Assembly: GCA_026707145.1 (NCBI GenBank)
Contig: JAPOXK010000011.1
Location: 223,908 to 287,907 of the forward strand
DNA from: Chloroflexota bacterium
GTDB taxonomy: Bacteria > Chloroflexota > Dehalococcoidia > Bin125
DNA length: 64,000 nt
Reading direction: 5' to 3'
The notes beneath the pieces were generated by a model. It was given only the letters and a program-made list of their open reading frames with translations, was not told the DNA's origin and ran no database searches. The translations under genes and the position numbers were made by a program. Shown here one piece after another: positions 7,544 through 15,857 of the stretch (position 1 is its first letter; each line of letters opens with the position of its first letter).

Positions 7544-8986
7544 CTAGCAGACATCGCCCGACTCTTTGCCCTTCGCCAGCGCCGGCCGGCGCTCGCCGAA
7601 GCGCGTCGCCTGCTCGAAAGCATGCGCCAGCTGCAGCACGGCGAAGTCCGCTCCATAGCGCCCCACGATCTGCAGCCCCACCGGCAGACCATCCTCTGTG
7701 AACCCGCATGGCACCGAGATCGCCGGCAGGCCCGGCAGCGTGATCGCATACGTCACGCCCAACCAGTCGATGTACGTCTCCAGCTGCTGTCCATTGATCT
7801 CCGTCACGTAGCGCTCCTCGATCGGGAACGCTGGCACGCTCGTCGCCGGAAGCACCAAGAACTCGTAGCTTTCAAAGAACCCCTGTACCCGTGCGAAAAG
7901 CTCCGTCCGCGCCGCTTCCGCCTTCGCTACCTCCTCCCCGCTCAGCGCCAGCCCCTTTTCGATATTCCACACCAGCGTGTCCTTCAGCAGTTTCCGGTGT
8001 CTGCGCCAGTCCTCGCCGTGCTTCCCCGCGAACAGCCACGCCCGCAGCGTCTGGAAAGTTGCATCCGCTCCCCGGAAGTCCGGCTCCCCCTCCTCCAGTT
8101 CCGCCCCCAGCTCCGCGAACACGCCCCGCTGCGCCTCGCAGGCCGCCGTTACCCGCCGATCGACCGGATACAGCCCCAGATCGCGGCTCCATGCGATGCG
8201 CACGCCCCTGAAGTCTCGTTCGAGGGGCGCGCGGAAAGACGCCCCAGGCTCCCGCAGCCCCGTGGGCACGCGAGTGTCCGGTCCCGCCATCACCGACAGC
8301 AGCAGCGCCGCGTCCGCCACGCTCCGCGCCATCGGCCCCTGCACCGACAGCGATGACCATCCGAATACCGTCGGCCACGCCGGGACCCGCCCGATCGAGG
8401 GACGGAACCCTACCACGTTGCAGAAGGCCGCCGGATTTCGGAGCGACCCCCCCAAATCGGAGCCGCTCGCCAGTGGCGCCATCCCCGTCGCCAGCGCCAC
8501 CGCCGATCCCCCGCTGCTCCCTCCGCAGGTCTTGCGCGGGTCGTAGGGATTGCAGGTCTCTCCGAACACCGCGTTAAACGTCTGTGCTCCGGCTCCGAAC
8601 TCGGGCGTGTTCGTCTTTCCCACGACGATCGCCCCCGCCCGTTTCATCCGATCCACGATCAACGCATCCACCTCCGGCACGTACGACTCGTACACCCGCG
8701 ATCCGTACGTCGTCCGGATTCCCGCCGTCTCCGCCAGGTCCTTGATCACGACCGGCAGGCCGTGCAGCGGCCCCGGCGTTTCGCCGCCGGCGAGTGCTTG
8801 GTCCGCGCTCTTCGCCCCCGCCTGCGCTTCCGCCGCCGCCAGCGTGCAGACGGCGTTTACATGCGGGTTGACCCGGGCGATCTGCGCGAGGTGCGCCTCC
8901 ATCACCTCCTGCGCCGAGAGATCCCGCGCTCGCAGCCGCCGCGCCAGCTCGTTGGCGCTGAGGAAGCAGAGATCCTGGCTATCCAT
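7544..8986 (-). CDS. Amidase (amidase-signature family)
   Basis: A 480-residue amidase-signature enzyme with a complete Ser-cisSer-Lys triad: Lys82 in LPVVIKD, the cis-serine in the CGGSSGGSA loop (residues 154-162) and nucleophile Ser181 in SDLGGSLRNPAAF. The family hydrolyses aryl and alkyl amides, including amides of glutamine-tRNA; with no GatB or GatC nearby and a catabolic neighbourhood, a small-molecule amidase is more likely than GatA. Its ATG overlaps the end of the HyuB gene by 8 bases, which implies translational coupling. About 145 bases separate it from the following CoA-transferase gene. Confidence 0.92.
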   Translation of the reverse strand: MDSQDLCFLSANELARRLRARDLSAQEVMEAHLAQIARVNPHVNAVCTLAAAEAQAGAKSADQALAGGETPGPLHGLPVVIKDLAETAGIRTTYGSRVYESYVPEVDALIVDRMKRAGAIVVGKTNTPEFGAGAQTFNAVFGETCNPYDPRKTCGGSSGGSAVALATGMAPLASGSDLGGSLRNPAAFCNVVGFRPSIGRVPAWPTVFGWSSLSVQGPMARSVADAALLLSVMAGPDTRVPTGLREPGASFRAPLERDFRGVRIAWSRDLGLYPVDRRVTAACEAQRGVFAELGAELEEGEPDFRGADATFQTLRAWLFAGKHGEDWRRHRKLLKDTLVWNIEKGLALSGEEVAKAEAARTELFARVQGFFESYEFLVLPATSVPAFPIEERYVTEINGQQLETYIDWLGVTYAITLPGLPAISVPCGFTEDGLPVGLQIVGRYGADFAVLQLAHAFEQATRFGERRPALAKGKESGDVC

Positions 8987-10748
8987 CTCTCGCTGCGCGC
9001 AGTTCGCGCCGCAAGCCTGCGCTCGCTTTCTCGTCCACCGCGTACTCCAGCCGCCGTCCGTCCACCTCCCGCACCACCAGTCCGTACTGGCTTCGCGCCC
9101 CTTCGATCGACACGTACCCGTCTCGCACGTCCTCCAGCACCCGCGCCGGCTCCCGCTCCAGCGGATCGCCGTATCCGCCGCCTCCGCACGACCAGAACGA
9201 CAACAGCTCCCCCGGTCCGATGGGCGCGTTCACGATGAACGTCCCGATGTTCCGCTCCTTCTCCGTCCCGGGATTTCCCACCAGCCGCGACGTGCGCCCC
9301 TCCTCCCCGCTGAACACCCCCGGCGGCCCGAACCGCGCCCGGTTGGTGATATTCGACAGCGATCCCGGCGTCGAGGGCTGGAGCAGCTGCTCCAGCGCGC
9401 ATCCACCGCGCGACCTTCCCGGCCCGCCCGAGTCCGGCAAGAGCATGTGCCTCCAGTACAGCACCGGATAGCGGCGCTCTTGCATCTCGCAAGGGATGTT
9501 CGTCGAGCTCGCCGAGTACGGCGACGCCAGGTTGTTGCCCCCATCCCGCTCCCGCGTGCCCCCCGTTCCCCCGAAGGCCCACACGTAGTTGATGAACGAA
9601 CTCTCGAACTCCGGCCGCGTGTCGTGCCCCGCGAAGGTCGAGTTCACGCAGGCGGAGGGTAGCCCCACCGCCCGCTCCGGCTGCGCCTTCCCCAGCGCGA
9701 TCAGTACCGCCCCGATCACGCAGTCCATGCTCGTGATCGCCAGCCCAGAGATCGCCGCCGGCGGCTGCGCCCACACGATCGACCCCGGACGGGCCCGGAT
9801 CGTGACCGCACGCATCACGCCCGCGTTCATCGGCATCGGCGGCAAGATCGACGCCATCCCGATGAACACCGCCGACGTCGTCGCCGCGATCGTGCAGTTG
9901 ATCCCGCTCTGCGCCGCGTCGTCGCTCTCCTCCAGGTCGAACACTGCCTGATCGCCCGCGATCGTCAGTCGCAGCCGCACCGTGACCGGCTCGCCCGTCG
10001 CCACGTCCTGATCGACGCGGTCCTCGCCCCTGTAGACGCCGTCCGGCAAGGCCGCGAAGGCCGCCCGCGCCAGCCGCTCCGCGTGATTCTGCACCTCCGC
10101 CATCGCCGCTAGGAACGTCTCCGCCCCGTGCCGCGCCAGCAAGGCCTGCACCCGCGTGTCCCCCGCCCGCACCGCCGCCAGTTGGGCGTTGAGGTCCCCG
10201 ATCCGCTCCCACGACTGGCGCATGTTCGTCACCAGCAGGGACACGAGCTCCCGGTCGACCGTCCCCGCCTTGCAGATCGCGACCGCCGGGATCCGCATCC
10301 CCTCCTCGAACTGGCTGCGCGCGTTGCAGTTGAGGGAGCCCGCCACCACTCCGCCCACGTCCGACCAGTGCGCCGTCGATGACGTGAACGCCACCAGTTG
10401 CCCCTGCCAGAACACGGGCTTCACGAAATGGATGTCGTTGCAGTGCGTGCTGGCGACGTACGGGTCGTTGATCATGTACACGTCGCCGGGCCGCATCTGC
10501 TCCCGCCCCACCGATCGGATCACCTCGGGCACGGTCAGGTGCGTCAACCCCACGAACGCCGGCAGGTCGAACTCTCCCTGCGCGACCAGCCGCCCCTCCG
10601 CGTCGTACAGTCCGCCCCCGAAGTCGTTTCCCTCGTTCACGACGGTCGAATAGGCGGTTTTCTTGACCACCAGCGCCATCTCGTTGCACACGGCGGTGAA
10701 CGCGTTGCGCAATACCTCCACCGTGATCGGATCATGCGCCTGCGTCAT
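8979..10748 (-). CDS. Hydantoinase B/oxoprolinase family protein (1)
   Basis: A 589-residue HyuB-type protein. Landmarks are DPITVEVLRNAFTAVCNEM at the N-terminus, NEGNDFGGGLYDAEG, the metal-site region YMINDPYVASTHCND, and the C-terminal glycine-rich SCGGGGYGDPLERDP. In N-methylhydantoinases, 5-oxoprolinases and acetone carboxylases this subunit works with an ATP-using HyuA subunit. No hyuA gene is next to this copy; instead an amidase follows with an 8-base overlap. Two other HyuB proteins in the window (at 56.5 and 59.2 kb) have nearly the same length and wording, so these three are close paralogues. A VOC-family gene lies 30 bases upstream on the same strand. Confidence 0.9.
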   Translation of the reverse strand: MTQAHDPITVEVLRNAFTAVCNEMALVVKKTAYSTVVNEGNDFGGGLYDAEGRLVAQGEFDLPAFVGLTHLTVPEVIRSVGREQMRPGDVYMINDPYVASTHCNDIHFVKPVFWQGQLVAFTSSTAHWSDVGGVVAGSLNCNARSQFEEGMRIPAVAICKAGTVDRELVSLLVTNMRQSWERIGDLNAQLAAVRAGDTRVQALLARHGAETFLAAMAEVQNHAERLARAAFAALPDGVYRGEDRVDQDVATGEPVTVRLRLTIAGDQAVFDLEESDDAAQSGINCTIAATTSAVFIGMASILPPMPMNAGVMRAVTIRARPGSIVWAQPPAAISGLAITSMDCVIGAVLIALGKAQPERAVGLPSACVNSTFAGHDTRPEFESSFINYVWAFGGTGGTRERDGGNNLASPYSASSTNIPCEMQERRYPVLYWRHMLLPDSGGPGRSRGGCALEQLLQPSTPGSLSNITNRARFGPPGVFSGEEGRTSRLVGNPGTEKERNIGTFIVNAPIGPGELLSFWSCGGGGYGDPLEREPARVLEDVRDGYVSIEGARSQYGLVVREVDGRRLEYAVDEKASAGLRRELRAARDG

Positions 10749-10778
10749 CGCTTCACACCGCCACGACTGCAGCCACCG

Positions 10779-11720
10779 CTAGAGCGGCTCCCGCTCCACC
10801 AAATGCATCACCACGCCTCCCAGCGCCTCCCGCTCCAAGAAGGCGATCTGCGCCCGCCGCGACCCCGGCCGCCCCGCTTCGTCGATCAGCGGCACCCCGG
10901 CTTCGCGCAGCGCTTGCAGCGCGGCCTCCATCGCCGGCGTTTTGAGCGCCAGGTGGTGCAGCCCCGGCCCGCGCCGCTCGACGAAGCGGCTGATCGCGCC
11001 CCGATCCTGCTGCGTGCTTCCCGCTTCACTGCCGCTGCGTTTGCCCGCCGCCGCGACCGCGTCGGCGTCACATAGGAACTCCAGTTCGAAGTCGCCCACC
11101 GTCACGAAGGCGACCTCCAGCGCCCCCCGTTGCAGCGGCGCCCGGCTGTGATAGACGACGCCGTACTTGTCCGATGTGAAGCTCTCGATCGGCACGTGCA
11201 CCTCGCGGTCGGTCTGCCGGCTCTCGAGCGGGAACCCCAAACGATCGTGGAACAGCGCCACCGCCGCGGCGGTGTCCGCCGACGCCACGCCCAGATGGTC
11301 GATCCGCTCCACCAGGGGCGCCGCGGTCGGCTCCAGTTCGAGCGGCTCGCTATAGCGCAGCCGCACTCCCTCTGTCGCACTCGGCTCGATCGCGACCGCG
11401 CGCCGCCCCGCCAGTCCACGGGCCGGCCCGCCGGTCCGTGGCAGGCCGGTAGCAGCAGCGGCGGCCTCGGGATCGGCGCTGGCCAGCGCCAGGTGGTGCA
11501 CTCCGGCGCTTGATCCGCCCTCTCCCAACAGCGCGTGGCCCAGGGGAAACAGCGCCACCGCCGACGCGCCCACCGCGAAGGCCGTCACCGGCCCATCCGC
11601 TTCCGACTCCAGTAACGTGCGCCGCAGTCCCAGCGGTCCCGCCAGCGCTGCGGATGCCTGTTCGGTGTCCTCCACCGCCAGCGCCACGTACGCCACCGCT
11701 GCCGGCTGCGTCGCACTCAT
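10779..11720 (-). CDS. VOC-family (glyoxalase/epimerase-like) protein with two domains
   Basis: A 313-residue protein; the start chosen is the ATG of SATQPAAVAYVAL, about 40 codons inside the longest open frame, because the first VOC beta-strand begins there. Two vicinal-oxygen-chelate units are visible, at roughly residues 8-130 (with GVHHLALAS) and 145-313 (with IDHLGVASAD and GPGLHHLALKT). The second unit resembles methylmalonyl-CoA epimerase and 4-hydroxyphenylpyruvate dioxygenase, with paired histidines and a C-terminal acidic residue (VVMHLVERE) as candidate metal ligands. It is the first gene of the VOC / HyuB / amidase / CoA-transferase operon, where an epimerase or dioxygenase would fit. 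The substrate is unknown. Confidence 0.75.
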   Translation of the reverse strand: MSATQPAAVAYVALAVEDTEQASAALAGPLGLRRTLLESEADGPVTAFAVGASAVALFPLGHALLGEGGSSAGVHHLALASADPEAAAAATGLPRTGGPARGLAGRRAVAIEPSATEGVRLRYSEPLELEPTAAPLVERIDHLGVASADTAAAVALFHDRLGFPLESRQTDREVHVPIESFTSDKYGVVYHSRAPLQRGALEVAFVTVGDFELEFLCDADAVAAAGKRSGSEAGSTQQDRGAISRFVERRGPGLHHLALKTPAMEAALQALREAGVPLIDEAGRPGSRRAQIAFLEREALGGVVMHLVEREPL

Positions 11721-11938
11721 ACCGGCGTCGCCCAGGACCGCCTGCTCCGCGCCGGATCCCGCTCGAACGGGTTCGCCATATGCGCCCAAACCGCCCCCGC
11801 CGCTCGAACGTTCAAGCATCGCCACAGCTCGGCGATGCACCTGTCTCGTGAGCGCGGTGCCGCCCGACGCTACCAGCGGCCTTACGGAATAGGGTTATAT
11901 CGCTGTTTACCCAGGGAGAACGGCGCGGTCGATCGCGG

Positions 11939-12526
11939 CTACCGGCGCGCACAAGATGGAAGAGCTTCTCCAACACGGGCATTCGACCAGCAGTCCCAAA
12001 AATGCTCGTTGCGTATCTCGAGTGCGCCCGAGCCGTCAGGTGTTTCCACCCAAAACACTTCGCCCTGCCAACTCGCTGTTCCACCATGCGGGGTGCTGTA
12101 GAGCAGCGTTAGGGTTTGCTTGGTTACCCCCTGTTCGTCAGCGATGTCTGACTGCCGCTTTTCGATTACAACCCAATCTGAAACTGTGGCGCTCGGTTGC
12201 CCGGATCGCTCCAGCTTCTGGACGGTCGCTTGTAAGCCAGACAGTTGGCGGTCCATCTCATCAATTTGGTCCTGTAGCCCAGCCGCCACATTGAGCGAGG
12301 TGTTGTCCTGCGGCCCAGCGGCAGCCGAAGGTGTTGCCGCCGCCAGCGCTTCCATCTGCACCCTGAGATCAGCGGCGCGATTGTCCAACTCGTCCACTGA
12401 CGAGCGGGTGTCTAGATACCCAATGATCGTCGCGGCAAGCGCAATCCCGCCAAGCAGAAATGCAGACGGAATGACTAAGGCGCGGGGTCGGCGCAATCGC
12501 TTCTCGCCTTCTTGAGATAGTCCCAT
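11939..12526 (-). CDS. Membrane-anchored coiled-coil protein of unknown function
   Basis: A 195-residue protein not recognised as a known family. Residues 1-15 are charged, residues of about 18-40 form one hydrophobic transmembrane segment (FLLGGIALAATIIGYL), and residues of about 45-110 have heptad-like spacing of Leu, Val and Ala typical of a coiled coil (DELDNRAADLRVQMEAL). The remainder is soluble and contains two cysteines. The orientation of basic residues before the segment suggests the C-terminal part lies outside the cytoplasm. Its start lies 52 bases inside the end of the upstream 60-residue gene in another frame, so the two are a coupled pair. Confidence 0.55.
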   Translation of the reverse strand: MGLSQEGEKRLRRPRALVIPSAFLLGGIALAATIIGYLDTRSSVDELDNRAADLRVQMEALAAATPSAAAGPQDNTSLNVAAGLQDQIDEMDRQLSGLQATVQKLERSGQPSATVSDWVVIEKRQSDIADEQGVTKQTLTLLYSTPHGGTASWQGEVFWVETPDGSGALEIRNEHFWDCWSNARVGEALPSCARR

Positions 12527-12657
12527 TCCTTTTTCGGCGGCCCGGCCAGAATCGCGCGAGCGATGTTCTCCGGCGTGTCGGGAATGAGATCGGGCATCGG
12601 GTTCGGCGGGCGACCGCGCTTGGGCTTTTCGTCAGCGTCGGTCGTCGATTCGTCCAT
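12475..12657 (-). CDS. Small conserved-looking basic protein (60 aa)
   Basis: A 60-residue ORF with an acidic start (MDESTTDADEKPKRGRPP), an AT-hook-like KRGRPPNP motif, then IPDTPENIARAILAG and PPKKEWDYLKK. The order of AT-hook-like segment, PDTPENIARAI and KKEWxYLKK is reminiscent of small uncharacterised proteins I recall in several bacterial genomes, and the residue use is clearly protein-like, unlike chance frames here. The KRGRP motif may bind AT-rich DNA minor groove, which is an inference. It overlaps the following membrane coiled-coil gene by 52 bases. Confidence 0.6.
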   Translation of the reverse strand: MDESTTDADEKPKRGRPPNPMPDLIPDTPENIARAILAGPPKKEWDYLKKARSDCADPAP

Positions 12658-12945
12658 GCAGCGATTTTATCACGCGGGCCTTTGGGCTTTGCCCTGCTCC
12701 ACCACTGAGAGTGCCTCACAGCCGCGATCGCCGCGGCAGCAAGGGGCACGCTGGTAATGGCCTCTGCAATGAGTAAGAAGCGAAGGAATCTTGGAAGCGG
12801 TGGGATTGGGCTAGCACGTCTATACGCCCCTTACGGAGGGGTCAACGGACCGTCCGCTTGCTCCCGTGAACAGACCTTGCCCCGTCGGTTACCATGCCTC
12901 TGCCGGCCGCGCCGCCCTGTACTCCTCGGCCGGCTGAGGTGCGCC

Positions 12946-13344
12946 ATGAGCAGCGCCCGCTCCGCCCCGGCCGCGCAGGGAGCGCCCTTGCCGATCGGCC
13001 ATCTCACCGTCCATTGGGAGAGACGCGCCAACGAGCACGGCGATCCCCTCCTCTGGTTCGGCAGTTGGCTCCTCGTCGACGGCGACTCCGAGGGCGACTG
13101 GTTCTACAGCGGCCGCGGCGGCGAAACCACTTCCCACCCGGTACCGGCCGTGGCCGCCGGCGCCCGCATCCGCTGCTGGCCCTCCGAAGCCCTTGAGGCC
13201 GAGTACGTCGACATCGCTCTCAACGCCGATGGCGCCACCCTCGGCGAGCTGCACACGGCCCGCCTCACCTTCGACAGCAAGCAACCGCACAGCCATCTCC
13301 CCGAGCCCGGCGCGGGCCCGGGGCGGAAGGAGGGGGCGCGCTAG
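12946..13344 (+). CDS. Hypothetical protein (132 aa)
   Basis: Unrecognised protein of 132 residues. The ATG at this position is preceded by a weak AGGT; the frame extends upstream but the extra part is Arg/Pro/Cys-rich and not protein-like. The sequence is rich in Trp, Gly and acidic residues with alternating hydrophobic residues (LLWFGSWLLVDGD, EGDWFYSGRGG), suggesting a small beta-rich fold, and ends in a disordered Pro/Gly/Arg tail. It lies 45 bases before an amidohydrolase gene on the same strand and is probably co-transcribed with it. Confidence 0.55.
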   Translation: MSSARSAPAAQGAPLPIGHLTVHWERRANEHGDPLLWFGSWLLVDGDSEGDWFYSGRGGETTSHPVPAVAAGARIRCWPSEALEAEYVDIALNADGATLGELHTARLTFDSKQPHSHLPEPGAGPGRKEGAR

Positions 13345-13389
13345 CGCCCGCCGATCGCGCGCGAGACAGCGCAAGGAAGAAGGCGCCCA

Positions 13390-14604
13390 ATGGTCACGAC
13401 CGCCGACCCGCAAGCCTGGCGACTGGAAACCCCCGGCCACGCCGGCTGGCAACGGAGCCCCCGCCCCGGCGATCCCGACAAGTACTTCATGGTCACCGTC
13501 GACAGCCACGTCAGCGAGCCCGCCGACCTTTGGGTCAAGCGCATCGACAAGAAGTACCGCCACCGTCTGCCCCGCATCGAGGTCGATGACGGCGGGGTGA
13601 AGTGGCAGGTCGCCGAGGGCTACCGCCCCACCAAGATCCGCGACCTCAAGCTGGAGGGCGAGGATCTGGAGCGCGGCCTCCGCGGCACGGGCGGCTTCGC
13701 CTCGGAGCAAGAGCTCGCCTGGGACATCCAGCAGCGGCTCGAAGACCATGCCCGCGACGGCATCGACGCCGAGACCATCTACCCCAACAAGGGCCTCGCC
13801 ATGTGGGCCACCCCGGATCCCGTCTTCGCCATGGCCCAGTGCCGCGTCTACAACGAGTGGGTCTGGGAGATCTTCGCCGATCACAACGACCGCATGGCTC
13901 CCATGGCCGCCATCGCCACCGGCGATCTCGACGGCTCCATCGCCGAGATCCAGCGCGTCGCCCAGCTCGGCTTCCGCGGTCTCACCCTTCCCTCCAAGCC
14001 GATCTGGGGAGGCCACGACCCCGACGAGCTCAACTACAACGACCCCGTCTTCGACCGTCTCTGGGCCGTCATCGAGGAGACCGGCCTGCCCATCACCTTC
14101 CACGTCTCCACCGGCCGCGACCCCCGCGCCTCCCACGGCTACGGCGGCGCCATCATCAACATGGTCGTCCACTCCTTCATCCCCACCACCGAGCCCCTGG
14201 TCCAGATCTGCGCCTCGGGCGTGATCGAGCGCTTCCCCGGCATTCGCTTCGCCACCATCGAGGCCGGCATCGGCTGGCTCCCCTGGCTCCTCAAGACCAT
14301 GGACGAGGCCTACCGCATGCATCACATGTGGGCCTACCCCAAGCTTCAGGCCCTCCCCAGCGAGTACTTCCGCCGCAACGGCTTCGCCTCCTTCCAAGAG
14401 GACGAGCCCGGCATCGACCTCGCCCGCAAGTACGGCCTGATCGACAATCTGATCTGGGCCAACGACTACCCTCACCAAGAGGGCCTCTGGCCTCACTCGG
14501 CCCAATCGATCGAGCGCACCATGGGAACCCTCAACGACGAGGAGCGGGCCAAGATCCTCGGCGGCAACGCCGCCCGCCTCTTCGGCTTCCAAGTGCCCGC
14601 CTGA
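13390..14604 (+). CDS. Amidohydrolase family 2 protein (metal-dependent hydrolase/decarboxylase)
   Basis: A 404-residue Amidohydro_2 TIM-barrel protein. It shows the N-terminal VDSHVSEPADLW motif (the family's D-x-H-x-x-E-P-x-x-L-W variant), MAPMAAIATGD, a strand with a metal-ligand histidine (LPITFHVSTG) and the C-terminal WANDYPHQEGLWPHS with the conserved aspartate. Relatives include ACMSD-type decarboxylases and many uncharacterised catabolic hydrolases found beside LLM monooxygenases. The first about 30 residues before the barrel are Pro-rich. It follows a small hypothetical gene by 45 bases; downstream is the convergent superoxide dismutase gene. Confidence 0.88.
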   Translation: MVTTADPQAWRLETPGHAGWQRSPRPGDPDKYFMVTVDSHVSEPADLWVKRIDKKYRHRLPRIEVDDGGVKWQVAEGYRPTKIRDLKLEGEDLERGLRGTGGFASEQELAWDIQQRLEDHARDGIDAETIYPNKGLAMWATPDPVFAMAQCRVYNEWVWEIFADHNDRMAPMAAIATGDLDGSIAEIQRVAQLGFRGLTLPSKPIWGGHDPDELNYNDPVFDRLWAVIEETGLPITFHVSTGRDPRASHGYGGAIINMVVHSFIPTTEPLVQICASGVIERFPGIRFATIEAGIGWLPWLLKTMDEAYRMHHMWAYPKLQALPSEYFRRNGFASFQEDEPGIDLARKYGLIDNLIWANDYPHQEGLWPHSAQSIERTMGTLNDEERAKILGGNAARLFGFQVPA

Positions 14605-14703
14605 TAGGGCGAAGCTCTTGCGTGGAAGCCGCGCAGGGAGAGTTCGGGCTGCCCGAGCCGAGAGGCGGTCCAGCGCCGGCCGGGGGCGCGCGGATGCGGG
14701 ACC

Positions 14704-15285
14704 CTAGCCGCGCTCGATCACGCCGCAGGCGATGCGGGCACCCGCCGACGCCACGTCCAGGTAATCGTCGGGATCGGCGTGTACGATGAAGGCCGACCCG
14801 TCCGCATCGAACAGCGAGTGGTCCGCGCCGGCAGCGAGGGTGACGGCGGCGGTGAAGTAGTCTGCGCGCCCGGTGCCGTCCTCACCGACGTGGATATTGG
14901 GGAGGTCGCCCGCGTGCGGGCCGTCCTCGTGCAGGAAACCGTGGGGTTCCCCGCCGGGAGCGAAATGGCTGCCCGCCGCGGTGAAGTCGGGCGCGCAGGC
15001 GCCGGTGCCGTGGATATGGAAGCCGTGCGCCCCGGGAGAGAGGCCGCGCACCTCGGCAGTGATGAGGACGCCGGTCGGCGTCTGCGTCAGGGTCGCCGCA
15101 CCCATCCCGTCGCCGTTGGGCGCGGCGAGCGCCGCGCGGGCCGTCGCGCCAACCGCCCCCGGTGCGCCGTCGTCGCTGCACGCCGCCGCCGCGAGGAGGG
15201 CGAGCGCACCGATCCATAGTGCTCCGGGAGCTGCGACGGCGCGGAGTGGGCGCAATCCCATTGGGTCTTCCTGTTCCATCTTCAA
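14704..15285 (-). CDS. sodC: Superoxide dismutase [Cu-Zn], exported, probably a lipoprotein
   Basis: A 193-residue SodC protein. Residues of about 15-36 form a signal peptide with hydrophobic core and a lipobox-like LAAAAC, so Cys36 is a candidate lipidation site. The mature part has the copper/zinc motifs HGFHIHGTGAC, SHFAPGGEPHG and later NIHVGEDG and SAFIVHADPDDYLD, with the closing ARIACGVI. The enzyme dismutates superoxide outside the cytoplasm. Two starts are possible, this ATG or the ATG eight codons later; the later one gives a more standard signal peptide. The gene stands alone, convergent with the amidohydrolase. Confidence 0.93.
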   Translation of the reverse strand: MKMEQEDPMGLRPLRAVAAPGALWIGALALLAAAACSDDGAPGAVGATARAALAAPNGDGMGAATLTQTPTGVLITAEVRGLSPGAHGFHIHGTGACAPDFTAAGSHFAPGGEPHGFLHEDGPHAGDLPNIHVGEDGTGRADYFTAAVTLAAGADHSLFDADGSAFIVHADPDDYLDVASAGARIACGVIERG

Positions 15286-15315
15286 ACGTCGGCTTTGCGC
15301 GTGGACCTGCCGGAC

Positions 15316-15450
15316 TCAGTCGTCGTCGTGGACGGTGACGGTGACCGAGCCGTTCGATTCGCTCATGGTAGTCGCTGCCGGGCAGGATGGTCACGGTGAT
15401 CTGGCTGAGCGGCTCCTTGACGTCATCGTGGTCGATGGCGTGACACTGCC
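15316..15450 (-). pseudogene. Remnant of a Calx-beta-type extracellular domain
   Basis: Read on the minus strand, one frame gives IDHDDVKEPLSQITVTIL and PGSDY, then the sequence continues in the next frame as SESNGSVTVTVHDDD followed by TGA at 15318-15316. Together this matches the second half of a Calx-beta domain (the pattern D-D-x-x-x-E-x-x-x-x-x-T-V-x-I-L-x-G-x-x-Y ... V-T-V-x-D-D-D). The frame change occurs near 15365. No start or upstream part of such a protein is present, so this is a short decayed fragment. Confidence 0.45.
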
Positions 15451-15730
15451 GTAGAAGCGGCCGCGCTCGGTCTGGAGCTCTTGGGTCCTCGGTACCCTGA
15501 TGGCGGCCGGCAGGGGTGCCCCACGCCGCAGGGCCTGCCGCCGGACATCCGCAACGTCCCCACGTATTACAACCACTCGCCGGGCTCCAGAGACCGCCCA
15601 GAACCAGCTCGACTACGTCTTCGCCTCGCGCGGCTTCCACGAGAATGTGACGGTGCGGGCGCTGAACGCCGTCGAGGAATGGGGCGCGAGCGACCACTGC
15701 CGCCTGCTGATCGAAATCGCGGGCGGGTGA
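15451..15730 (+). pseudogene. Remnant of an endonuclease/exonuclease/phosphatase-family gene (C-terminal part, frameshifted)
   Basis: One frame from about 15451 reads AALGLELLGPRYPDGG and then LPPDIRNVPTYYN; near 15580-15590 homology moves to another frame reading QNQLDYVFASRGFHE, RALNAVEEWGASDHC and a TGA at 15728-15730. This order (LGP...RNVPTY...QLDYVFAS...EWGxSDHCR) is the C-terminal catalytic end of EEP-superfamily metallo-phosphoesterases, including the SDHC motif with the active-site Asp-His. The N-terminal two thirds are missing and a frameshift separates the two blocks, so the gene is broken. Confidence 0.6.
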
Positions 15731-15793
15731 CGGGTACAGCACGAACGGCCGCGCCGCGCCGGTCTCTTCCAGGATGCGGCGCTGGAGGGCACG

Positions 15794-15830
15794 CCCCTCC
15801 CGGTGGTCCTTATCGAGATTAACGCCGTCG
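15794..15830 (+). repeat. 37-bp direct repeat, copy A (downstream of lipoprotein gene)
   Basis: This 37-bp sequence recurs at 18822-18858 in the same orientation with one mismatch (G versus A at the eighth base). It contains GGTCCTTATCGAGATTAACG on the plus strand. The two copies bracket the 985-codon lipoprotein gene: this one lies 28 bases beyond its stop, the other directly before its start codon. Confidence 0.85.
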
Positions 15831-15857
15831 CCTCCAGGGGATTCCCGTCTCGGCACC

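Noticed and set aside
11812-12087. 91-codon minus-strand frame between the VOC and coiled-coil genes
   Set aside because: No ribosome site, no protein-like pattern, and it overlaps the end of the better-supported coiled-coil gene in another frame.
12889-14592. 567-codon minus-strand open frame over the amidohydrolase
   Set aside because: Antisense shadow of the amidohydrolase gene; composition is repetitive GVG/DGL-type with no motifs. The same holds for long frames at 50363-51994, 56185-57987, 31311-32585 and 32509-33720.
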